Shown here in pieces: positions 8,267 to 15,468 of a DNA stretch of 19,708 nt. The translations under genes and the position numbers were made by a program. How positions within the stretch are numbered: position 1 is the first letter of the stretch; every line of letters starts with the position of its first letter. Source of the DNA: Candidatus Magasanikiibacteriota bacterium (GTDB taxonomy: Bacteria > Patescibacteriota > Patescibacteriia > Magasanikbacterales > UBA922); NCBI GenBank assembly GCA_023246565.1, contig JAHFIE010000011.1, positions 1 through 19,708 of the forward strand. Reading direction: 5' to 3'. The notes under the pieces were generated by a model. The model ran no database searches. It saw nothing but the letters and a program-made list of their open reading frames with translations, and was not told the DNA's origin.

Positions 8267-9216
8267 ACGGCTTTTTTTCCTAAAAAGGTTAGACTTTCAC
8301 CCATACCATGTTTTTCAATCAGATCAATATATTCACGATTTACTCGACGTATAAAATCATTCAGTTCTTGCTTGACTGGTGGCGAGACTGTATCTGTCGT
8401 GACCAAAATCGGTTCTTGATTCCCCAAGGTAAAATTGTCTTGAGGATTACCGGTAAGGAGCCAGTGCAAATGATTCGTAAACGTATATCGTTGAACGGTT
8501 TTAATTTTCCCCACAAAACCAGCTTTCGCCAATAGATCACCCAATGTTTTTTCTGAAAAATACGAAAGATGCGGTTCACGATAATAAAAATTTTCATAGC
8601 CTTTTATATGATAGGCATCAAGCATACTATCGTGGATATTGGGCAATTCCAAATACAAATATCCATCGGGTTTAAGATGTTTTCCTAAATGTTGGACAAA
8701 TGATACAGGATCAGGGACATGCTCAACCACCTGGAGCGCGGAAACCATATCAAACGGTCCTTCAGGAATCACCGCATCTTCGATTGGTTCAGAATACACT
8801 TTAAAATCAAGATTCTCTCGAATAAAGGCGACATCAGCCTCACTCAATTCCATACCAATGCGTCCCGCGACTTTTCCTTTGAGTGCGGATAAAAATTGCC
8901 CTGTTGAACACCCAACATCGAGGACGTTCATATCAGGACGAAGTATATCTTTTAATGCATCAATAATAACACCTTGAAACGGAAAATACGTATCATAAAT
9001 TTCTTTGGGCTCTGAACCTTTTTTCTTTAAATTTGGTCCATACGTCTCACGGTACGTTTTACTCGTGTAATAATCTTGATTCGTAGCATCAGGCGTTTCC
9101 AAATAGACAAAAGTACAATCATTACAACGGAGAACTTTTCTTTTTATATCATAACGCAATGTATCACGAATGATTTCCGCGTTCGTGCTGTGGCAAAGAG
9201 TACAAGGAGTAAACAT
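8263..9216 (-). CDS. SAM-dependent methyltransferase with N-terminal zinc ribbon
   Basis: A 317-aa protein. The N-terminus has two CxxC pairs, C5/C8 and C31/C34, forming a zinc ribbon like that in sugar C-methyltransferases and related enzymes. The class I SAM fold follows, with motif I NVLDVGCSTGQF (97-108), an acidic strand ending GMELSEAD (121-128) and a post-motif VVEHVPDP (163-170). The C-terminal region after about residue 240 is unlike the usual C-methyltransferase extension and shorter. It is the last of three successive methyltransferase genes and overlaps the ABC exporter gene by 4 nt. It probably methylates a sugar, either a nucleotide-linked precursor or the glycan. Whether it modifies C, N or O cannot be told from the sequence. 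Confidence 0.8.
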   Translation of the reverse strand: MFTPCTLCHSTNAEIIRDTLRYDIKRKVLRCNDCTFVYLETPDATNQDYYTSKTYRETYGPNLKKKGSEPKEIYDTYFPFQGVIIDALKDILRPDMNVLDVGCSTGQFLSALKGKVAGRIGMELSEADVAFIRENLDFKVYSEPIEDAVIPEGPFDMVSALQVVEHVPDPVSFVQHLGKHLKPDGYLYLELPNIHDSMLDAYHIKGYENFYYREPHLSYFSEKTLGDLLAKAGFVGKIKTVQRYTFTNHLHWLLTGNPQDNFTLGNQEPILVTTDTVSPPVKQELNDFIRRVNREYIDLIEKHGMGESLTFLGKKAV

Positions 9217-9233
9217 ACGTTCATTGATTACGG

Positions 9234-9878
9234 TTAGAGCGTAATTAAAGGATACTGCGAATAGGATCGTTTTTGTAAAACCACCATTTTCATTAAATTC
9301 ATAGGATCAAACACGCCATCATGCAAACATTCTTGCATAAAAACCGTACCATAGGTGTTACTGGCTCGAAACATATCCCAATGCGGTTGTTTGTACGTAT
9401 AGACGTCTTCATTTGGTAAATGATGATAGCGAATCCGACAAGGAAAATGCGGATCAAAATCATAGATGATCAAAAGACCATTCTCTGCAAGTACACGATC
9501 AATTTCACTTACGGTCTGAAGCAGTTTGGTTCTTTCTACCCAATGAAACACATACCGAATCGTAATAAGATCAAAAAAACCATTATCATAGGGCAGTGTG
9601 TGAGCCAAACCATGCGTGAGTTCAAGATCAGGAAATTGTTTTGTACCAGAGGTAATGGCTTCATGTGATGGATCAATACCATATCCCTTAGCACCTACAG
9701 ATGTTGCCAAACGATTAAGTCGCGCACCATCACTGCAGCCTACATCTAAAATTTTCTGAGGCTTGAGATGCTCAGTAACATACTGGAAAATAACATCATC
9801 ACGTGAAAAAAAATCTTTATCGCGGTTCCGGCGATACCAGGCGTCCCCTTCGGATAAAAAAGTCTGATCTTGTGGCAT
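9234..9878 (-). CDS. Class I SAM-dependent methyltransferase (Methyltransf_11-like)
   Basis: A compact 214-aa single-domain enzyme. Motif I is KILDVGCSDGARL (42-54), motif II is KGYGIDPS (64-71) and the core strand LITIRYVFHWVER lies near 110-122. A Pro/aromatic segment TYKQPHW follows in the C-terminal half. No zinc ribbon or membrane segment is present. It is separated from the TylF-like gene by 2 nt and from the next methyltransferase by 17 nt, the second-largest gap in the cluster. The context points to methylation of a sugar or of the nonulosonate. A related annotation sometimes given to such proteins is a bifunctional or malonyl-CoA methyltransferase, for which nothing here argues. Confidence 0.75.
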   Translation of the reverse strand: MPQDQTFLSEGDAWYRRNRDKDFFSRDDVIFQYVTEHLKPQKILDVGCSDGARLNRLATSVGAKGYGIDPSHEAITSGTKQFPDLELTHGLAHTLPYDNGFFDLITIRYVFHWVERTKLLQTVSEIDRVLAENGLLIIYDFDPHFPCRIRYHHLPNEDVYTYKQPHWDMFRASNTYGTVFMQECLHDGVFDPMNLMKMVVLQKRSYSQYPLITL

Positions 9879-9880
9879 AC

Positions 9881-10540
9881 TTACTGTTTAATAATATACC
9901 GCGGCGTCTTGGTATAAGAAAATTTTTGAATAGTAACTTTTTTACCCTTAAAATAATCATCAACAGCTTTGGTTTCCCCAGGAAAAATACCATAATCATC
10001 AAGAATAAGAACACCTCCGGGCACAAGACACGGATAGAGATACTTGAGAATCGTTACTGCTGGTTCATAAATATCCGTATCCAAATTTAACAGGGAAATT
10101 TTTAGTTTTGGGTCAGCTTTTACATAGGCAGGAACCGTTGCATTGATATCTCCCGCAATCAGATCAACATTCGAAATCTTTTTATGCTGTAAAACTTTTT
10201 TCAATTGAGCAACAGAAATACTCTGATCACCTGCGTCATTAATAAACGTTGTCAACATTTTTTGATCATGAGAAAAATTGGTGGTAGGAAATTTGCCGAA
10301 CGTATCAAACCCCACAATTTTTTTCTTTCGTTCCTGGCCAAATATCTCCCGAAAAGCAGCAAATCGAGTTAATGAAATACCTTTAAAAACACCACATTCA
10401 ACAATAGTACCGGGAACAGTACTACTCATTTTGTAAAGTTCATAATGCGCGATTGATTTACCAATCCGACTATTCTGGCACGACAAATAAAAATCATTTT
10501 CAAAATCAAACGTTTTTTTAAAATCAGGCAGTCGAATCAT
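9881..10540 (-). CDS. TylF/MycF-family sugar O-methyltransferase
   Basis: A 219-aa protein matching the TylF (macrocin O-methyltransferase) family. VECGVFKGISLTRF (47-60) is the SAM-binding motif I, and VGFDTFGKFP (76-85) holds the acidic residue at the end of strand 2 and the FDxFxGxP-like turn. LNLDTDIYEPAVTIL (151-165) and VPGGVLILDDYG (173-184) supply the Asp residues that bind Mg2+ in characterised members. TylF/MycF enzymes methylate sugar hydroxyls in a metal-dependent way. It lies between the NeuB-fusion synthase (9 nt) and the second methyltransferase (2 nt), so the substrate is plausibly a product of that synthase module or the glycan bearing it. Confidence 0.85.
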   Translation of the reverse strand: MIRLPDFKKTFDFENDFYLSCQNSRIGKSIAHYELYKMSSTVPGTIVECGVFKGISLTRFAAFREIFGQERKKKIVGFDTFGKFPTTNFSHDQKMLTTFINDAGDQSISVAQLKKVLQHKKISNVDLIAGDINATVPAYVKADPKLKISLLNLDTDIYEPAVTILKYLYPCLVPGGVLILDDYGIFPGETKAVDDYFKGKKVTIQKFSYTKTPRYIIKQ

Positions 10541-10549
10541 AGCACTAGG

Positions 10550-12457
10550 TTAAAATCGTGGATCAATTATTTTAAGCGCACGTATGGCATTGATAAAGTC
10601 TTCCCCACCAAATTTATGGCCCTGCCAAATTTCAGCCAACATGGTTAGGTCAGTTTTTACTAACTCTGACAAGAGCATCTTGAAATCAATGGTTCCATCA
10701 CCAATCTTAAGCCCTTCGCCCGTAAATCCAGCTGCGTCAGAGATATGGACATGGCGCGTCACCGGCAAAATTGTTTTGGTAAATTCAGCAAAATCTTTTT
10801 TATAATAATTACAATATAAAGCCCCGTGCGACGTATCGAACACAATCCCATAGCCAGTACGTTTTGAAAACGCGACAATCTCATCAGCATCCATGAAATT
10901 ACTATGATACCATTGCCCACCAAAAACCAAGGGACAACCAGGCATGTTTTCAATAAGAAGTTCAAACCCTTCGCTCTGCAAACGTTTGAGCGAATCAAGC
11001 AAATTATTATTCAAAATTTCTCTATGTTCAGTCAGTGGACCACTGATACCAAATCCTCCGGGATGAACAACAAATTTTACCAATTCGCCACGATTTTTAA
11101 AAAATTGTTTCAAACGTCGAGCATGGTCGAGTGCTTGATTATAAAACGCAACAGAATGGGTTCGAACCTGTTCATCCATACTTGATATATCAAGCTGAAG
11201 ATCACCATAATTTTCCGGCGCGTGGATGGTCACATTAACATCATAATTTTTTGTCGGCACATAGTCACGAATAACATCAGTATCATTCAAATGGACTTCA
11301 ACAAACGTTGGATTTGTTTTTATCAAAAGATCAATATCACTCATACGAACCACAACACCCCACTTATGATGAATCTCCATGTCGTTCAGATTGGGTGGTT
11401 CGTAAAAATCAATATGTGATTCAAGCAAATAATCATGCGCCGCAACATCTTGACGAAGACTTCGACCAATAAAATAATCCAATTTAAGCGGCTTGGTTCC
11501 ATGTCCTGGACTTTGTACACCAATATCTTCGTATCGCAAGACATCACCTTTTTTGAGGTCTCGTTTAATGATCAATGATTTTGATAGATTTTCTCGATTT
11601 AAAAATTCCCCGCGTGACGGATACCGTATTGGTTCACCCAACGCTGATTCAATCAGACGAATATGATTAACTTGGTCAATAAATTCTTGTGGCTCAAGAC
11701 TCGCTCGATGGTCTGGTCCTGGCATGGTCTTATCAAGAGTAATATGACGTTCAATCACTCGTGCGCCCAAAGCAACTGCTGCGGCCGAAATAGCAATCCC
11801 CTGTTCATGACCTGAGTACCCAATAGGATACCGTGATTTTTCAGCCAATTTTTTTAAAAAATTCAAATTAATTTCATAGGGAGCTGCAGGATACGTACTT
11901 TTGCAATGCAGTAAAACATATTGGGCATTATGCGCATTCAAAAATTCAATCACTTGCTCGATTTCTGAAACAAATGACATGCCGGTGGATATAAAAAGAG
12001 GTTTTTTGAGTGGTACCATTGATCGGATCAAGGGCAAATTAAACATATCCGGGGAACCAACTTTGTAGGCTGGGATATTCAACGTACTCAAAAAATGCAG
12101 ACTGTCTTCATCCCAGGGCGTGCAAATAAAGTCAACACCTTTTTCTTGACTGTACCGATGCAATTCCCGCATCTGATCTTCGGTCAATTCACATTTAAAG
12201 ACGTGACTCATGGAATATTGCAAACCGCGTTCTTGTTTTTCCGGATTCTCAAAAACATCTTTTTTATATAATTTTTCCAAAGATCTTTTTTGAAATTTAA
12301 CACAATCAGCACCAGCTTGGACTGCCAAATCAATCAATTTTTTAGCCAAAACAACATCACCTTGGTGATTCAAACCGATTTCCGCGATAATGTAGGTTGG
12401 ATGTTTTTCACCAATAAGGCGATTACCAACTCGAATAACTTCTTTGTTGTTTTCCAT
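10550..12457 (-). CDS. NeuB/SAF sugar-acid synthase fused to a sugar isomerase/epimerase TIM barrel
   Basis: A 635-aa three-domain protein. Residues 18-265 form a NeuB-type synthase: YIIAEIGLNHQG (22-33), LHCKSTYP (183-190), GYSGHEQG (213-220), and RHITLDKTMPGPDHRASLEP (237-256), the NeuAc/Leg/SpsE pattern and not the PseI one. Residues about 285-350 are a SAF domain (SLIIKRDLKKGD..., YFIGRSLRQDV). Residues about 365-630 are an AP-endonuclease-2/xylose-isomerase-like TIM barrel with putative metal ligands intact: HAPE (412-415), IENMPG (502-507), FDTSHGA (540-546), HISDAAG (571-577) and LAEIWQGH (608-615). NeuB condenses PEP with a sugar; the added barrel may isomerise or epimerise that sugar first. 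No frameshift is seen. The domain calls are firm; the sugar is unknown. Confidence 0.88.
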   Translation of the reverse strand: MENNKEVIRVGNRLIGEKHPTYIIAEIGLNHQGDVVLAKKLIDLAVQAGADCVKFQKRSLEKLYKKDVFENPEKQERGLQYSMSHVFKCELTEDQMRELHRYSQEKGVDFICTPWDEDSLHFLSTLNIPAYKVGSPDMFNLPLIRSMVPLKKPLFISTGMSFVSEIEQVIEFLNAHNAQYVLLHCKSTYPAAPYEINLNFLKKLAEKSRYPIGYSGHEQGIAISAAAVALGARVIERHITLDKTMPGPDHRASLEPQEFIDQVNHIRLIESALGEPIRYPSRGEFLNRENLSKSLIIKRDLKKGDVLRYEDIGVQSPGHGTKPLKLDYFIGRSLRQDVAAHDYLLESHIDFYEPPNLNDMEIHHKWGVVVRMSDIDLLIKTNPTFVEVHLNDTDVIRDYVPTKNYDVNVTIHAPENYGDLQLDISSMDEQVRTHSVAFYNQALDHARRLKQFFKNRGELVKFVVHPGGFGISGPLTEHREILNNNLLDSLKRLQSEGFELLIENMPGCPLVFGGQWYHSNFMDADEIVAFSKRTGYGIVFDTSHGALYCNYYKKDFAEFTKTILPVTRHVHISDAAGFTGEGLKIGDGTIDFKMLLSELVKTDLTMLAEIWQGHKFGGEDFINAIRALKIIDPRF

Positions 12458-12466
12458 ATAGAGTGT

Positions 12467-13276
12467 TTACCAAGCAGTCCATCCACCATCGACCACATAG
12501 AGCGCTCCGGTAGAGTACGACGACGCATCTGAGGCCAAGTACACAATGATACCATTGTATTCGTGTGCTTTTGCCATGCGACCAAGTGGTGTTTTTGCTG
12601 AATATTTTTTTACAAAATTTTTATCTTGACCATTATAGACTCCCCCGGGCGCTACAGCATTTACCCGAATTCCTTTCTTTCCCCAATAGGTTGCCAAGTA
12701 TTTTGTTAAATTAATAATCGCGCCTTTGGAAACACCATAGGTTGCTGGTTTAACAAAGCCTTTTGGATATAACGATTGATCCGGAGCAACAATGCCATAG
12801 GTTGATGCAATATTAATAACTGAACCACCCGACTTCATGACTGCACCAAAAATCTGACAACAGAGCATAGTACCTGTGAGGTTTACCTTAAGTTCTCGCT
12901 CCCAATCATCAAGAGCTAAATCTTCAAAACCTTTTTTGGTTGATGTCCGTTTCTTGGTTCCTTCAACTTTAGGATTAATTGCAGCATTGTTAATCAGCAC
13001 GTCAATCTTATGATACTGTTTGATAATTTCTTGGCGAATTGATTGTAATGATTCTTTGTCAGTAATATTTCCTTGGAAATACGTTACCCGGGAACGTGAT
13101 TCACCTGAAAAATTTTTATTGATACTCGTCCGCGCTTCAGTTTCAGTGAAAACATCAATCATCATGACCCGGGCACCACGATACGATAAAATTTTTGCGT
13201 ATTCAAGACCAATAAGTCCGAGCGCGCCAGTTACGATAATAACTTTCTCTGAAACATCAAAAATATCTGAATGCAT
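12467..13276 (-). CDS. Classical SDR oxidoreductase, PtmA/flagellin-modification-like
   Basis: A full-length 269-aa classical short-chain dehydrogenase. It shows the NAD(P) loop TGALGLIG (16-23), Asp41 after strand 2 (suggesting NAD preference), NNAA (96-99), the catalytic serine in NIASTYG (155-161), the catalytic PATYGVSK with Tyr180/Lys184, and the APGGV turn (209-213). It ends with the substrate-side DGGW typical of the family. SDRs of this type adjoin NeuB-like and sugar nucleotidyltransferase genes; Campylobacter PtmA, in flagellin legionaminate modification, is the named example. It sits 2 nt after the NTase-aminotransferase gene and 9 nt before the NeuB fusion, so it likely acts in that module on a sugar precursor. 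Confidence 0.85.
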   Translation of the reverse strand: MHSDIFDVSEKVIIVTGALGLIGLEYAKILSYRGARVMMIDVFTETEARTSINKNFSGESRSRVTYFQGNITDKESLQSIRQEIIKQYHKIDVLINNAAINPKVEGTKKRTSTKKGFEDLALDDWERELKVNLTGTMLCCQIFGAVMKSGGSVINIASTYGIVAPDQSLYPKGFVKPATYGVSKGAIINLTKYLATYWGKKGIRVNAVAPGGVYNGQDKNFVKKYSAKTPLGRMAKAHEYNGIIVYLASDASSYSTGALYVVDGGWTAW

Positions 13277-13278
13277 AC

Positions 13279-15402
13279 TTAAGTCTTTTTCTTATCAATG
13301 CCAGCGCTACGATCGCCAACATTTTTAAAAATTTGGGTTAGTACTGGTCCGCGGAGTGATTCTTTGAGTGTTCCTTTGGCCATGACATCTTTGAACAAAA
13401 CCATAATTTCGTCATATACACCTAACGTGAAATCAATGTCTTCTTTACGATGCGAAAATGATGGTAGATGATATCCAATAAATAAAACTCCTCGAGCAGC
13501 ACATTCTTGTTGCCAATAGGTTTTCATTGCAAGCGGTTCAACCGTATCCGTGCCTTTGAAATTAAAAGCAGTTTTCACCGGGTACCCAATTATTCCCAAA
13601 TAATCACTAAGATCGTGCTTGGCAATGAGCGCTTCAACCTGGTCTTTGAGATATTGTCCTATTTCCCAAACATATTGATGCACGTTTTGTTCTCGTAATT
13701 TTTTAATGGTTGCAATGATCGCGGCAAGTGACAATGTTTCTCCCGCATACGTGAAGGAGAAAAAAACTTCATTAAATTCTTCCATAATATCTCGTCGTCC
13801 TGTAATAACACTCACCGGGAAACCATTCGCAATCGCTTTGCCAAAACATGCCAAATCAGGAATAACGTTAAAATACTCTTGGGCGCCACCCATACTCCAC
13901 CGGAAACCCGTAAACATTTCATCAAAAATAAGGACAATCCCCTGTTCTTTGGTAATACGACGGACTGCTTCCAAATATCCTGGATGCGGTTCATTAACAT
14001 AGACCGGTTCCATGATCAAACCTGCGATTTCACCAGGATGTTCAGCAATAATTTTTTCGAGCGATGCTATATTATTGTATTCCATGCTCAGGACCAGATC
14101 ACGATAGGACTGTGGAATACCTTTGTTTCGTTCTGTTGAAGCAATATACCAATCTTGCCAACCATGGTAGCCACAAACAATAATTTTTTCTCTCCCGGTG
14201 TAAGCACGGGCCAATTTCACTGCAGCAGAAGTAGCATCAGAACCATTTTTACCAAAACGAACCATTTCAGCGCACGGGACCGTATCAATAATTAATTCAG
14301 CGGCTTCTACTTCGAGTGGATGCGGTAACGTAAACATAGTACCTTCATCCAATTGTTTTTTTACTGCAGCATTCACCTCAGGATCAGCATATCCTAAAAT
14401 ATAGGGTCCCAGTCCCATACCATAATCAACATACACATTACCATCCACATCAACGACCTCGCAACCACGGCCAGAAACAAGAAAATTAGGTGCTGCCCCA
14501 ACACTCCATTGCGTATATCCTTTGCTTAAAGTTTGCGTTGCGCACGGAATAACTTTTTTGGATCGTTCCAAATAGTTTTGTGATTCAGTAAATTGAACCG
14601 GCTGATCTCGACGGTACAAATGACGACCAACTGTTTTTAATTGACCCTCAACATTTCGATACCAATTTACTCCATGATATTGACGGTTAATATCTGCAAC
14701 ATGAGGATTGTCACGCAAAAATTCTAGCACATCATCACAAGAAAAATCCGGCTTCTCAGCAAAATGTTCAAATACCTGACGCATGAATTCAAAATCTTCT
14801 TCATAATCAAGGGTCCAACGATGGGAAATAAACATATCCCCCCGTGGATTTACCACATTGCCAATCCTAAATCGTTCTGGCTGATCCCAGATAAACGGGA
14901 AGGTATGTTCACGCTCGTGTGGTTTTTGTGCTTCTTTCCATGCCATTTCCAAAACCGAAAAGGGGCATCCTTCAACATCAAGACCATCAGGAAATGTTGG
15001 TGCATGATAATTACTCACATAATCGTAGTTTTCAGGATTATTTTTCCAGAGATTAATAACCTCGTCGACTATTTTTGGATCAGTGAGTGGGCTGTCAGAC
15101 GGAATTTTAACGACAAAATCAGCGCCATAGTGTTTGGCTGCCTGATAATGACGATCAAGGAGGTCAAGCTCACTACCACGATAATGATTGATTCCCTGCT
15201 GAATGCACAAATCAGCGATTGCCTGGTCAGCGGGTGCTACGGTAGTAATTACGACCACATCGTCAATAGTCGTTGCCTTTCGAATACGATCAATTTGGTA
15301 TAATAAAATCGGCTTTCCAAGAATTGTTTTGAGAACCTTGTTGGGCAAACGCGTACTACCCATGCGAGCTTGTACAAAGACGATAATTTTAGGGTCGTTC
15401 AT
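13279..15402 (-). CDS. SpsF-like nucleotidyltransferase fused to a GSA-aminomutase-like class III aminotransferase
   Basis: Starting at ATG 15402 the protein has 707 aa. A TTG-initiated extension to 15450 is rejected because it runs through the promoter's -35 box. Residues 4-230 are an SpsF/COG1861-type sugar nucleotidyltransferase: VQARMGSTRLPNK (10-22), YRGSELDLLDR (74-84), KIPSDSPLTDP (99-109). Residues about 275-707 are a class III PLP aminotransferase closest to glutamate-1-semialdehyde aminomutase: RFGKNGSDAT (382-391), GYHGWQDW (411-418), FDEMFTGFR (493-501), and CFGKAIANGFP (519-529) with the Schiff-base Lys522. SpsF-type domains are thought to activate sugar acids with CTP. The aminotransferase half would install or move an amino group. 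The gene is first in its transcription unit. Confidence 0.88.
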   Translation of the reverse strand: MNDPKIIVFVQARMGSTRLPNKVLKTILGKPILLYQIDRIRKATTIDDVVVITTVAPADQAIADLCIQQGINHYRGSELDLLDRHYQAAKHYGADFVVKIPSDSPLTDPKIVDEVINLWKNNPENYDYVSNYHAPTFPDGLDVEGCPFSVLEMAWKEAQKPHEREHTFPFIWDQPERFRIGNVVNPRGDMFISHRWTLDYEEDFEFMRQVFEHFAEKPDFSCDDVLEFLRDNPHVADINRQYHGVNWYRNVEGQLKTVGRHLYRRDQPVQFTESQNYLERSKKVIPCATQTLSKGYTQWSVGAAPNFLVSGRGCEVVDVDGNVYVDYGMGLGPYILGYADPEVNAAVKKQLDEGTMFTLPHPLEVEAAELIIDTVPCAEMVRFGKNGSDATSAAVKLARAYTGREKIIVCGYHGWQDWYIASTERNKGIPQSYRDLVLSMEYNNIASLEKIIAEHPGEIAGLIMEPVYVNEPHPGYLEAVRRITKEQGIVLIFDEMFTGFRWSMGGAQEYFNVIPDLACFGKAIANGFPVSVITGRRDIMEEFNEVFFSFTYAGETLSLAAIIATIKKLREQNVHQYVWEIGQYLKDQVEALIAKHDLSDYLGIIGYPVKTAFNFKGTDTVEPLAMKTYWQQECAARGVLFIGYHLPSFSHRKEDIDFTLGVYDEIMVLFKDVMAKGTLKESLRGPVLTQIFKNVGDRSAGIDKKKT

Positions 15403-15403
15403 A
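15400..15403 (-). promoter_or_regulatory. TATG start context deciding the NTase-aminotransferase start
   Basis: The ATG at 15402-15400 has T at -1 and no Shine-Dalgarno; the preceding bases are pyrimidine-rich (TTTTCTCT). The promoter just upstream makes any earlier start impossible on the main transcript. This independently supports the T-before-ATG pattern seen at every other start in the window. Confidence 0.75.
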
Positions 15404-15421
15404 GAGAAAACAAGTGCTCTT

Positions 15422-15450
15422 ATAATACTGGCAAATAAGGCGCGCGTCAA
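15422..15450 (-). promoter_or_regulatory. Sigma-70-type promoter (TTGACG - 17 bp - TATTAT)
   Basis: On the minus strand, TTGACG (15450-15445) and TATTAT (15427-15422) are separated by exactly 17 bp. Each hexamer differs from the TTGACA/TATAAT consensus at one base. It lies in the only intergenic gap above 20 nt and points toward the gene starting at 15402. Transcription would begin around A15415, giving a leader of roughly 13 nt without Shine-Dalgarno. It would drive the 15402-to-1 unit. No extended -10 TG is present. No hairpin terminator for the upstream unit is seen in the gap, so read-through is possible. Confidence 0.75.
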
Positions 15451-15468
15451 ATAGTCTCCCCACTAATT

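Noticed and set aside
14764..15303. Long plus-strand open frame (179 codons) opposite the NTase-aminotransferase gene
   Set aside because: It lies fully antisense to a clear two-domain enzyme, has a hydrophobic/Cys/Ile-rich composition typical of antisense reading, and shows no motif.
15403..15450. Extension of the NTase-aminotransferase to a TTG start at 15450
   Set aside because: The extra 16 residues have no family counterpart and coincide with the promoter. The SpsF-like domain begins right after the ATG at 15402.
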